From JAVBLG01 sp031553655 (GTDB taxonomy: Bacteria > Desulfobacterota > Desulfovibrionia > Desulfovibrionales > Desulfovibrionaceae), in contig JAVBLG010000101.1 in assembly GCA_031553655.1 (NCBI GenBank), positions 8,177-72,176 of the forward strand: a stretch of DNA of 64,000 nucleotides, in the 5' to 3' direction. A program made the translations under genes and the position numbers. Positions 42,015 to 50,145 of the stretch are shown in pieces; positions within the stretch are counted from its first letter, which is position 1, and each line of letters opens with the position of its first letter. A model generated the notes under the pieces. It saw nothing but the letters and a program-made list of their open reading frames with translations. It was not told the DNA's origin and ran no database searches.

Positions 42015-42740
42015 TTATCTACGGGTTGCCAGAACTTTTTCCAAAACCGACGTCGCTGTTTCCCCTTCCTGCTTTCCAACTTTGTCACTGATTACAGTGA
42101 CGAAGTGCTTCATCTGGCTTTCCGTAAAGCCGACATTCATGGATGCCCCAAGATGGAACTGAAGCTGCCCGGCAGTGCCGGACATGGCGGCAAGTGCGGA
42201 GATGGTCGCAAGCTCACGCGTTTGAAAATCCAGAACGTCGCGGGCAAAAATATCCGCGAACAAATGTTCTTTCAAAAAGGCGTCGATAGCGGGCGCGAAG
42301 ACCTGATACCCTCTGGCGGGAGGGATTGTCTGCTGTCCTGAGAGCGTGGCCCGCACTTTTGCGCCATATTCGTCCCTATTCATTCCTGCGGGAATGGGGC
42401 TGGATTCTTTGCCGATCTGATCCTTGATACCTTTTGCCCGACGTTCGTCCATCACGGACATGAAGGTATGGATGCCGTTCAGACTGCGCGGGAATCCGGT
42501 ATACGCATAGAGTTGGATGAGGACTTCCTTGATTTCATTGACCGTCAGGCCCGCTTCAAGCCCCTCGCCAAGGGCTGGTTTCAACTTGTCCAGGTCGCCG
42601 TTGGCCGTATAGGCCGAAATGGCGATAACGCTCCGCTGTCTGGAAGTAAGTTCGTTCATGGTTTGTGCCTCCGCAATGCCGGTAAAACTGGTGACAAAAA
42701 GACAAATGGCTCCAAAAACACCTGTAATTTTCCTATTCAT
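42015..42740 (-). CDS. Exported carboxymuconolactone decarboxylase-family protein
   Basis: A 241-residue protein with a signal peptide (VFGAICLFVTSFTGIAEAQT) and two CMD/AhpD-like repeats: TSRQRSVIAISAYTANGDLD through VLIQLYAYTGFPRSLNGIHT, and TRELATISALAAMSGTAGQL through FTESQMKHFVTVISDK. CMD proteins are decarboxylases or thiol peroxidases; the paired Cys of AhpD is not obvious here. A truncated near-identical copy sits at 21300-21806. It is co-transcribed with the SDR and the cyclophilin-like gene. Confidence 0.92.
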   Translation of the reverse strand: MNRKITGVFGAICLFVTSFTGIAEAQTMNELTSRQRSVIAISAYTANGDLDKLKPALGEGLEAGLTVNEIKEVLIQLYAYTGFPRSLNGIHTFMSVMDERRAKGIKDQIGKESSPIPAGMNRDEYGAKVRATLSGQQTIPPARGYQVFAPAIDAFLKEHLFADIFARDVLDFQTRELATISALAAMSGTAGQLQFHLGASMNVGFTESQMKHFVTVISDKVGKQEGETATSVLEKVLATRR

Positions 42741-42774
42741 ATGAACTCCCGCGATACTTCACGCCATCAGCGTG

Positions 42775-43217
42775 TCACTCTATAATTTCTATCCTGGCGC
42801 TGAACTTCATGCCCATCCCGGCCAGCCGTTCCTTGCCGGAGTCGATCCTCCCAAGATATACAAACCAGCGCCGCCGCCGAATCCTTTATAAAAAACAGCC
42901 AGATTTCCCCATGGTGCGTAGTAGCAAAAATCGCCTTGGGCTTGGTCGCCCAAAACACCGCCCTGCGTTGCCAGCTTGCGGGACAGGTAGGCGATTTTTT
43001 CCGTCCGAGCATAGTCTTCAAACGTCACTGTCATAGGGAGCAGCGATATAAAGTCTCTGCTCACCGGGGTGTCGAATAGCGTAACAACGGCTTCTTCATT
43101 ATTGAAGGCTATGCGTATCCTGGTTTCTTGCTCGTTTTTACTCATGTAGCTCTCGGCGGCGAAAGTGACGGGAAAAAGCGAAACCAGAGTGAGGCAAAGC
43201 AGTACTTTCTTGATCAC
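42775..43217 (-). pseudogene. Cyclophilin-like fold protein, exported, probable C-terminal frameshift
   Basis: From ATG 43217 a signal peptide (VLLCLTLVSLFPVTFAAESY) leads into the cyclophilin-like domain (PF18050 type): TRIRIAFNNEEAVVTLFDTP, DFISLLPMTVTFEDYARTEK, CYYAPWGNLAVFYKGFGG and LYILG. Just after that the frame gives a short unrelated tail and stops. A one-base shift at the GGG near 42850 restores RIDSGKERLAGMGMKFSARI, EIIE and TGA at 42775, the expected family ending. The protein is probably non-functional or has lost its last strand; a sequencing error is also possible. Confidence 0.75.
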
Positions 43218-43236
43218 CTGATTTCTCCATGCACGG

Positions 43237-43740
43237 CTATTTGATGTTGTTGTATTGTTCGTCGGTCACCTCTTCCATCCAGGTCACGTTATTTCCATCC
43301 GGCAGCGAACCGGTCAGGGCTATATGCGTCATGGACGATGTGGGAGAGGCTCCGTGCCAGTGTTTGATGCCGGCCGGGCACCACAGCGCGTCACCGGCCT
43401 TGAACTCTTCGACCTTGCCGTCTACCGTGCCGGTACGCCCAATGCCGTCGGTGACAATAAGATGCTGGCCCGTGGGGTGCGTGTGCCAGAAAGAGCGCGC
43501 GCCAGGTTCAAAGGTTACATAGCCCGCGCCAAAGGGGGCATCCGGGTGTTTGGGCGTGAAGATGGACTGAATGGTCACGTTTCCCGTAAAATAAGCGCTG
43601 GAGCCTTTGATGGAAGCTTGCGAGCCCGCCCGCGTGATCATCTGTTCCTCTTTTGCGTCTTTCGCCATGGCCTGTCCTCCGTAGCCACCCGCCCCGGCTA
43701 TCAGCGCCAGAGCTGTAATTGTGAATAAAAACCGCTCCAT
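43237..43740 (-). CDS. Exported cupin-domain protein
   Basis: A 167-residue protein from ATG 43740 after AGGAG. It has a signal peptide (FLFTITALALIAGAGGYGGQ, cleaved near AMAKDA). Cupin motif 1 is FEPGARSFWHTHPTGQHLIV (two His) and motif 2 PAGIKHWHGASPTSSMTHIA. Similar exported cupins are common next to AKR, CMD and ABM genes in anaerobes and are often annotated carboxymuconolactone-related. It stands between the cyclophilin-like gene and the broken hydrolase on one transcript. Confidence 0.9.
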   Translation of the reverse strand: MERFLFTITALALIAGAGGYGGQAMAKDAKEEQMITRAGSQASIKGSSAYFTGNVTIQSIFTPKHPDAPFGAGYVTFEPGARSFWHTHPTGQHLIVTDGIGRTGTVDGKVEEFKAGDALWCPAGIKHWHGASPTSSMTHIALTGSLPDGNNVTWMEEVTDEQYNNIK

Positions 43741-43819
43741 TCTTTCTCCTCGTGATATCTTGCGCCTAAAAGTTTTCCGGGCATTCGGCGCAAGGATGTT
43801 TTTCATGGACTTTTCCGGA

Positions 43820-44376
43820 TTACTTTCCCAGAGGTATGGTCAACTCCATGAGCTTATTTTGCGGCCCCTGATGCGGAGCGTTTCTGCCGTCCAGGTTCTT
43901 TTCCTTGAGCCATGCTTCCAACTGATCCGCCACCTGCACGTTGTTCAAGTCGGCGAACGGAATATGCGTATTGCCCTTCATGCCGAGTTCGGGAAGGAAT
44001 ACGATCCGGGCGTCACCGCCGTGGCGATTGATTGCAGCCACGAACTGCTTTCCTCTGAGGCTGGATGACCTCCATACTTCGGAATTGTAAACATTGCCGG
44101 GTGCGGTTGCGATGTTGTCGCCGAAAACCACCAATATGGGCATCCGGGTCAGTTTTCTGAATTCTTCCAACGGAACCGTGGGGGCCTCCAGTATCCGTGA
44201 TCGCCATGGAAGGTCTCGCCGTTTTCAGCTTTTGTGACCGTCCCGCCAAAAAACAGGCTGCCCATGGTTCTCAGGGTTATCGGCCCTTGCTCGGCCTGGA
44301 CGCTCAGGCTGAAGAAAAAGGTCATACACAGGGCAAGAACCATATTTTTCCGCAAAGAGAAGGTTGCGCGCGTCAT
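43820..44376 (-). pseudogene. Exported alpha/beta hydrolase, internally deleted
   Basis: The N-terminus from ATG 44376 has a signal peptide (NMVLALCMTFFFSLSVQAEQ) and the start of a secreted hydrolase (TMGSLFFGGTVTKAENGETF). It breaks off after GDHGY. The C-terminal part then follows in another frame: TRMPILVVFGDNIATAPGNV, RIVFLPELGMKGNTHIPFAD, with the catalytic His region. The central ~150 residues, including the serine elbow, are missing, so it is dead. It is the first gene of the leftward group, divergent from the DUF362 gene. Confidence 0.8.
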
Positions 44377-44666
44377 TCGTCCTCCGTATTTCCGGCTATT
44401 TTATCAGCTTTTATATAGCAGCCTGACCTTTGGGGCATAGGCACATTCCTCTATACTTCCTGCCCGATTCTCTATTTGCTTGTCTGTATGGAACTGGCAG
44501 GAAGGAACAGACGGACTTTGAAACCGTAGCGATTGAACCGTGGAGGATCGGGCAAGGATTGTAGAGGATCGTGTCTTTATTCCGGAACTGCCTCCCGCTA
44601 GAAAATATAAAGGAAATTCGAATGTCCCGGCCTGGCCGGGCAATAATTCAGCGACAGGAGGCAAGC
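44377..44666. other. Divergent promoter region of the redox cluster
   Basis: No gene. It separates the leftward group (hydrolase remnant, cupin and others) from the rightward group (DUF362 onward) and likely carries promoters for both and AraC-binding sites. Imperfect repeats GGAGGATCGGGCAAGG and AGAGGATCGTGTC near 44540-44570 could be part of an operator. Confidence 0.45.
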
Positions 44667-45647
44667 ATGGCAGTGTCACGCCGCACTTTTTTGAAAAGCA
44701 GCACGTTGGCTGTGGGAGCACTGGCTCTGTCGGGTATTACCGGAGGGCCGGGCAGCGCCTTTGCCGCCGCTCAGGAAGGTTCACGCCCGAAAGCGAAGGT
44801 CTTCTTTACGAAGGATCTCAGCCCGGAAGGGCTTCGCAAGTTGTATGCTCAGGTCAATCAGGGCATTACCGGCAAAACGGCCATCAAGCTGCATACCGGT
44901 GAGCCTGGTGGACCGAACATAATCCCGCAGGAATGGGTACGGGCTTTCATGCCCTCGGTGCCGAACAGCACCATTGTGGAATGCAACGTGTTGTATTCAA
45001 GCCCAAGACAGACCACGGCGGGACACCGGCAGACGCTTGAGACCAATGGCTGGACATTCAGCCCGGTGGATATCATGGACGCGGATGGCGACGTCAGCCT
45101 GCCGATTCGCGGAGGCAAGTGGTTCAAAGAGCTGGCTGTGGGGAAAAATATTACGAATTACGACTCCATGCTGGTGCTTACCCACTTTAAAGGACACACC
45201 ATGGGCGGCTTTGGCGGTTCGCTGAAGAACATTTCCATCGGTTGCGCTTCCGGACGGGCGGGAAAAGAGCAACTTCACCGCGAAGGTTCGCAGGTATGGT
45301 CCGGCGGGCCGAATTTCATGGAACGCATGGTCGAAGGCGGCAAGGCCGTCACCGACCATTTTGGGCCGCGAATCACTTATATCAATGTCCTCCGGAATAT
45401 ATCCGTTGACTGCGACTGCGCTGGCACAAGCGCAGCCGCCCCAACAACGCCGGATCTCGGCATTTTGGCCTCGAAGGACATCCTTGCCATTGATCAGGCC
45501 TCCGTAGATATGATCTATGCTCTGCCCGAAAGGCAGCGGCGTGATATGGTGGAACGCATTGAAAGCCGTAGCGGCCTGCGCCAGTTGGCCTACATGAAGG
45601 AACTCGGCATGGGCGAAAATGCGTATGAAATAGTGACTGTATCCTAA
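44667..45647 (+). CDS. Tat-exported DUF362 protein
   Basis: A 326-residue protein from ATG 44667 with a Tat signal (SRRTFLKSSTLAVGALALSG). The mature part matches DUF362: TGKTAIKLHTGEPGGPNIIP, NSTIVECNVLYSSPRQTTAG, TNYDSMLVLTHFKGHTMGGF and GSLKNISIGCASGRAGKEQL. DUF362 proteins are iron-sulfur-associated in some members, but the ferredoxin part is not seen here. It is the first gene of a rightward operon with AKR and amidohydrolase genes; function in redox chemistry is likely but unknown. Confidence 0.88.
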   Translation: MAVSRRTFLKSSTLAVGALALSGITGGPGSAFAAAQEGSRPKAKVFFTKDLSPEGLRKLYAQVNQGITGKTAIKLHTGEPGGPNIIPQEWVRAFMPSVPNSTIVECNVLYSSPRQTTAGHRQTLETNGWTFSPVDIMDADGDVSLPIRGGKWFKELAVGKNITNYDSMLVLTHFKGHTMGGFGGSLKNISIGCASGRAGKEQLHREGSQVWSGGPNFMERMVEGGKAVTDHFGPRITYINVLRNISVDCDCAGTSAAAPTTPDLGILASKDILAIDQASVDMIYALPERQRRDMVERIESRSGLRQLAYMKELGMGENAYEIVTVS

Positions 45648-45700
45648 AACCGGAGGCTGGAACCACAGGTTCGCCGAAACATCTCACGGAGATCAGCAAC

Positions 45701-46678
45701 ATGAAAATACGAAAACTGAGAAATCTGGAAGTCTCTGCAATAGGCTTTGGTTGCATGGGGTTCAGTCACGGCTACGGCCCCGGCCCGGACAAGGACGAAG
45801 CCGTCACGTTGATCCGGGAGGCCTTTGATCTGGGCTGCACCTTCTTTGATACAGCCGAAGTCTACGGCAAAGGAGCCAATGAGGAACTGGTGGGAGAAGC
45901 ACTGCGGCCTATCCGGGACAAGGTCGTTCTGGCCACCAAGTTCATGCTTGCGAACAACGAGGCGGGCTCGCGGGAAAAAACTCTCGAAAGCATTCGTGCG
46001 CACCTGGAAGCCTCCTTGCAAAGGCTTGGGACGGATCGAGTGGAACTCTACTATTTACACAGGGTCAATAAAGATATCCCCGTGGAAGAAATCGCCTACT
46101 GCGCCGGTGAACTGATAAAAGAAGGCAAAATTCTTGGCTGGGGGCAATCGCAATCAACGGAAGATGAAATCCGCCGTGCCCATGAGGTGACGCCCCTGAC
46201 GGCAATCCAGAGCGAATATTCCATCATGGAGCGCATGTTTGAAAAAGACGTTATCCCCGCCTGTGAGGAACTTGGCATCGGCTTCGTGCCGTTCTCTCCA
46301 CTGGCCAGTGGATTTTTGTCGGGAAAAGACAATGCGGGCGGGCAGTATGTTGGTGATGACGTGCGCCGGGTCATCACGCGGTTTACCCGCGAGAACATAC
46401 TTGCCAATCAGTCGTTGCTGGACCTGATTACCGGGTTCGCCGAGTCGAAAAGCGTCACTCCGGCCCAGATTTCCCTCGCCTGGATGCTGCATAAGAAAAA
46501 TTTTATCGTGCCTATTCCGGGAATGCGGCGGATTGAAAGAATCAGAGAAAACCTGGGAGCCGCTGAAGTGGTTTTGACCGATGCGGAGTTTACGCGAATT
46601 GAGGCCGAACTTGCGAAGATCACCATTCACGGCAACCGGACCGACGAAGATATCGCCAAATTGCGGCAGATGCTCTGA
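45701..46678 (+). CDS. Aldo/keto reductase
   Basis: A 325-residue cytosolic TIM-barrel oxidoreductase. IGFGCMGFSHGYGPG opens it. The catalytic Asp and Tyr lie in GCTFFDTAEVYGKGANEELV, Lys in DKVVLATKFMLANNEAG, and His in VELYYLHRVNKDIPVEEIAY. The NADPH-site segment IPGMRRIERIRENLGAAEVV is near the end. The family reduces aldehydes and ketones. It is between the DUF362 and amidohydrolase genes. A degraded copy of its last ~45 bp plus downstream DNA occurs again at 49073-49150. Confidence 0.92.
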   Translation: MKIRKLRNLEVSAIGFGCMGFSHGYGPGPDKDEAVTLIREAFDLGCTFFDTAEVYGKGANEELVGEALRPIRDKVVLATKFMLANNEAGSREKTLESIRAHLEASLQRLGTDRVELYYLHRVNKDIPVEEIAYCAGELIKEGKILGWGQSQSTEDEIRRAHEVTPLTAIQSEYSIMERMFEKDVIPACEELGIGFVPFSPLASGFLSGKDNAGGQYVGDDVRRVITRFTRENILANQSLLDLITGFAESKSVTPAQISLAWMLHKKNFIVPIPGMRRIERIRENLGAAEVVLTDAEFTRIEAELAKITIHGNRTDEDIAKLRQML

Positions 46679-46711
46679 TGACGCGGGCACATTATGCGCC
46701 AGCCGGATATA
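46634..46711. repeat. 78-bp repeat, copy 1 (3' end of aldo/keto reductase gene)
   Basis: This stretch, the last ~45 bp of the AKR gene and 33 bp of spacer, is repeated with a few substitutions at 49073-49150. Both end in GCCGGATAT. It marks an old duplication. Confidence 0.8.
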
Positions 46712-46758
46712 CGGAGACCACAGCCGCTTCGTGGCGGGCAAACAAACGAGGGAAGATT

Positions 46759-47751
46759 ATGAGCCATGCATCTCTTTCCCGCAGAAATTTTATTAAAGCC
46801 GCCGGGGTTGCCGGAGGCGCGGCGCTTTTGTCCGGTGTTGCGGGTCTGAACCACTCTCCGGCAGCGACTCCCTACAGGGCCGAAGAGCCTGTTCCCGAGC
46901 TGACAGGCGTCTGCGACCTCCATGTACACGCCGAGCCGGATGTCGGACCGCGTTTAATAAACGAACTTTCCTTTGCCATGGACGCGAAAAAAGCCGGATA
47001 CCGCGCCGTCATGTTCAAGTCCAATGAGTGGAGCTGCCACGACCGCGCCTTTCTTGTGCGGGAAGCCTTGCCGGATTTTGCATGTTTCGGAAGCCTGTGC
47101 ATGAACCTGGCACATGGTGAAAAGGTCAATGTCCATGCGGCGGGAAAGGCCGTGGCGACCAGCGGCAAGCTCTGCCGCTGCATCTGGATGCCCACGCAGG
47201 CGGCCGAGTATCAGGTCAGGATGAGAAAGGAGCCATGGAAAGCCATCCCCGTGCTGAGCGCCACAAAAAACGTGCTCCCCGAGGTCGTCCGGGTCATGGA
47301 AATCTGCGCCGAAGCGGACATCATTTTCGCCACCGGGCACAGTTCGCCGGAAGAAAGCCTCATTCTGGCCCGAAAAGCCAGGGAAGTCGGGGTGAGGAAG
47401 TTCGTGGTCACCCACGCCAATTCGGGCATTTGGCGTCTGACCAGGGAGCAGGTGACAGCTGTAGCCAACCTTGGCGGATACATAGAGTACAGCTACCTCT
47501 GCTGTCTTTGGGGGCCGGGAACGGGCCTGCCGCAGTTTGAACGCCGGAGCAACGAAGATTTTATCGCCTACGCGCAAATCGTTCCGGAACAGAGTTTCAT
47601 CACCACGGATATGGGTCAGGTGGGGTTGCCGCACCCGGTTGACGCCATGCGCACCTGCATCGGGGCCATGCGGGAAAGCGGCGTCCCGCAAAAGGATATC
47701 GACATGATGGTACGCGCCAATCCGGCGAAACTTGCGGGCCTCAGCGCCTGA
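46759..47751 (+). CDS. Tat-exported amidohydrolase-like protein (DUF6282-type)
   Basis: A 330-residue protein from ATG 46759 with a Tat signal (SRRNFIKAAGVAGGAALLSG). The mature part has an amidohydrolase metal motif (LTGVCDLHVHAEPDVGPRLI), further likely ligands in IIFATGHSSPEESLILARKA and FVVTHANSGIWRLTREQVTA, and FITTDMGQVGLPHPVDAMRT with an acidic residue. This fits the DUF6282 family, probably a periplasmic hydrolase. It lies between two aldo/keto reductase genes in one operon; the substrate is unknown. Confidence 0.85.
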   Translation: MSHASLSRRNFIKAAGVAGGAALLSGVAGLNHSPAATPYRAEEPVPELTGVCDLHVHAEPDVGPRLINELSFAMDAKKAGYRAVMFKSNEWSCHDRAFLVREALPDFACFGSLCMNLAHGEKVNVHAAGKAVATSGKLCRCIWMPTQAAEYQVRMRKEPWKAIPVLSATKNVLPEVVRVMEICAEADIIFATGHSSPEESLILARKAREVGVRKFVVTHANSGIWRLTREQVTAVANLGGYIEYSYLCCLWGPGTGLPQFERRSNEDFIAYAQIVPEQSFITTDMGQVGLPHPVDAMRTCIGAMRESGVPQKDIDMMVRANPAKLAGLSA

Positions 47752-47767
47752 AACCAGGGAGAACAAC

Positions 47768-49063
47768 ATGGACAGACGTGACTTCATCAAATCGTCCGCC
47801 GTGCTTTCGGCGGCCGGGGCCATCATGGGAGCCGGGCTTCCCCTTGCCCGCGCGGCGCAAACCGAAAAGAAACATTCCGCAATGGACCCGAAAAACGTCC
47901 GTGGCTACAAGCCGGAAATGCACTATCGACCCCACGGGAACACGGGGGGGTATATTTCCGCCCTCGGCTTCGGCATGCTGCGGCTGCCCATGCTGGAGGA
48001 CCTCAAAACCGTGGACGAAGCTCAGGCCATCGAGATGCTGCGCTACGGCATCGACAACGGCATCAACTATGTGGACACGGCTCGCGGCTACCTGGGCGGG
48101 CAGAGCGAAACGGCCGTGGGCAAGGCGCTTTTGAACGGCTACCGCGACAAGGTGTACCTGGCGACGAAATCAACGCTCATTGCCATGAAAAGCGAGTCGG
48201 ATTTCGAGCGCATGTTCGACGAGTCGCGCAAACAGCTGCGAACCGACGTCATCGACTATTACCTGCTGCACCACGTCACCACGAAAACCTGGAATGAGTC
48301 GGTTTTGCCGTTCAAGGTCATCGACAAAATAGAGCGCTACAAACAGGACGGCAAAATCCGTTTTTCCGGCTTTTCCTTCCACGACAATCTCGCGCTGTTC
48401 AAAAAAGTAATTAATGCCAATCCGGACTGGGACTTCTGCCAGATTATCCTGAACTATCTGGATACGGAATATGAAGCGGGATTTATGGGCATGAAATACG
48501 CTCATGAGCGCGGGATTGCCGTCAACTGCATGCAGCCGTTGAAAGCCGGTTTCATGGCCGCCCCTCCAAAAGAAGTTCAGGCCGTTTTCGACGCCGCCCC
48601 GACCAAAAGGACGGCGCTGGAATGGGCTTTCGATTATCTGTGGAACATGCCTGAGGCGGGCGTCGTTATCAGCGGCATGAGCAATCTCGCCCAAGTAAAG
48701 GAAAACCTGGAATATGCCCGCCGATCTTCCATAGGCATGCTGGGTCTGGAGGACTTGATAAATATCAGCCGGGCGGCGAAACGCTATCGAGAAATCGACG
48801 GTGTTACGGCTTGCACGGGTTGCAACAACTGTGCGCCCTGCCCGAAGAACGTGGCCATCGGCAGCCTGATAGGACAGATGTGGTTTACCTACAAGGTTTC
48901 CGGCAACAAAACCGCAGCGGCAGGATACTACAGGAATGTTCCCGCGCCGCGCGGCGTCAACGCCGATGTTTGCGACGCCTGTGGACAATGCCTGCCCAAG
49001 TGCCCCCATAATGTGGATATTCCGGGCGTCTTGCGCGAGATGCGCAATGAACTGAAGGCATGA
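47768..49063 (+). CDS. Tat-exported aldo/keto reductase with C-terminal ferredoxin domain
   Basis: A 431-residue protein from ATG 47768 with a Tat signal (DRRDFIKSSAVLSAAGAIMG). An AKR barrel follows: GFGMLRLPMLEDLKTVDEAQ, NGINYVDTARGYLGGQSETA, KVYLATKSTLIAMKS, VIDYYLLHHVTTKTWNESVL. It ends in two [4Fe-4S] motifs: CTGCNNCAPCPKNV (~residue 352) and CDACGQCLPKCPHN (~409). Such fused AKR-ferredoxin proteins pass electrons directly and are typical of strict anaerobes. It is the last enzyme gene of the operon, followed by AraC genes. Confidence 0.92.
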   Translation: MDRRDFIKSSAVLSAAGAIMGAGLPLARAAQTEKKHSAMDPKNVRGYKPEMHYRPHGNTGGYISALGFGMLRLPMLEDLKTVDEAQAIEMLRYGIDNGINYVDTARGYLGGQSETAVGKALLNGYRDKVYLATKSTLIAMKSESDFERMFDESRKQLRTDVIDYYLLHHVTTKTWNESVLPFKVIDKIERYKQDGKIRFSGFSFHDNLALFKKVINANPDWDFCQIILNYLDTEYEAGFMGMKYAHERGIAVNCMQPLKAGFMAAPPKEVQAVFDAAPTKRTALEWAFDYLWNMPEAGVVISGMSNLAQVKENLEYARRSSIGMLGLEDLINISRAAKRYREIDGVTACTGCNNCAPCPKNVAIGSLIGQMWFTYKVSGNKTAAAGYYRNVPAPRGVNADVCDACGQCLPKCPHNVDIPGVLREMRNELKA

Positions 49064-49072
49064 CACAACACA

Positions 49073-49150
49073 ACCGGACAAATGAAGATATTGCCAAATT
49101 GCGGCAGATGTTCTGAGGACGCGGGTACATTATGCGCCGGCCGGATATGC
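49073..49150. repeat. 78-bp repeat, copy 2 (duplicated AKR tail)
   Basis: It contains AACCGGAC, GATATTGCCAAATTGCGGCA and the TGA of the AKR gene with nearby spacer, but no gene before it. Possibly a scar of a deleted second AKR gene just upstream of the AraC gene. Confidence 0.8.
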
Positions 49151-49185
49151 CACACCCCTGAACGCCGCTGGAGGCGGATGCCGTC

Positions 49186-50025
49186 ATGACGATCGTTCTT
49201 CGTGAATATATCGCCAAAAGCCGCTCAAAGCTCAGGGACGCTCTGTTTGAGCTTTTACCGAATCAGGGCAGCTATCCGACCCGCATTCCCGGACTTTCAC
49301 TGCATAGATTCGACAGGGAGGAGCGGCCCAAGCCCATGATATATGCCCCCATCCTTGTGGTGGTTGTACAGGGCAGGAAATGGGTAAAAGTAGGAACGGA
49401 TGAAACAATCTACGGAGAACGCAGTTGCTTCGTGGCGGGCATTGATATGCCGGTATTCTGCTGCGTGAAAGAGGCGTCACCTGAAAAGCCGTACCTCGCT
49501 CTGACGCTGGAACTGGAGTATGGCCTGATAGCCCGGCTCGCCGCTCTTGAGCCTCTCAGGCCGGACCGGGGCAGACACTTTTTACCGGGCGCGGGGGTCC
49601 AAAATATCAGCTATGAACTCCTGGACGCCTGTTTGCGCCTGCTACGGCTCCAGGCCAGGCCGGAACAAATTCGCTTCCTGGCCCCACTTTTTAGAGAAGA
49701 GATACATTACCGGTTGCTGCAAAGCCCGTTCGGCGGACGGCTGCGGGAACTATATGCCACTGGTTCCCCCGGCAACCAGTTGTTGGAGACTATTGACTGG
49801 CTGGGCCGCAACTACAAACGGCCTCTGCATGTAGAAATACTTGCCGACATGGCCCGGATGCCGCTATCCACATTTCACAGAAGCTTCAAAAGCGTCACTA
49901 CTCTCAGTCCGCTTCAGTACCGGAAACGTCTTCAACTTAACGAGGCTCAACGTTTGTTACTGGCTGAGAAGGCCAAGGCGGCGGAAACGGCTCTTAATGA
50001 TACCACAAAATATGCGCATGATTGA
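49186..50025 (+). CDS. AraC-family regulator lacking its second helix-turn-helix
   Basis: A 279-residue protein. The AraC_N-type sensory domain is complete (RFDREERPKPMIYAPILVVV, VQGRKWVKVGTDETIYGERS, FVAGIDMPVFCCVKEASPEK). The C-terminus has the first HTH (LHVEILADMARMPLSTFHRS, FKSVTTLSPLQYRKRLQLNE). It stops after LLLAEKAKAAETALNDTTKY, whereas its neighbour continues with the second HTH (AAFAVGYESSTQFNREYKRL). It has therefore lost ~25 codons and may bind DNA poorly or act as a decoy. It lies 123 bp after the AKR operon in the same direction. Confidence 0.8.
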   Translation: MTIVLREYIAKSRSKLRDALFELLPNQGSYPTRIPGLSLHRFDREERPKPMIYAPILVVVVQGRKWVKVGTDETIYGERSCFVAGIDMPVFCCVKEASPEKPYLALTLELEYGLIARLAALEPLRPDRGRHFLPGAGVQNISYELLDACLRLLRLQARPEQIRFLAPLFREEIHYRLLQSPFGGRLRELYATGSPGNQLLETIDWLGRNYKRPLHVEILADMARMPLSTFHRSFKSVTTLSPLQYRKRLQLNEAQRLLLAEKAKAAETALNDTTKYAHD

Positions 50026-50145
50026 AGGATATTGGCGAGAGTATCCCGTTTGAATAGTGTGCCTGATCCTCCATTTATATAGTAATTCGTAGCTTGTCGT
50101 GTTAAAGTGAGGACTCCAAAAGCATATTTAAGCCGGGGGCAAGCC

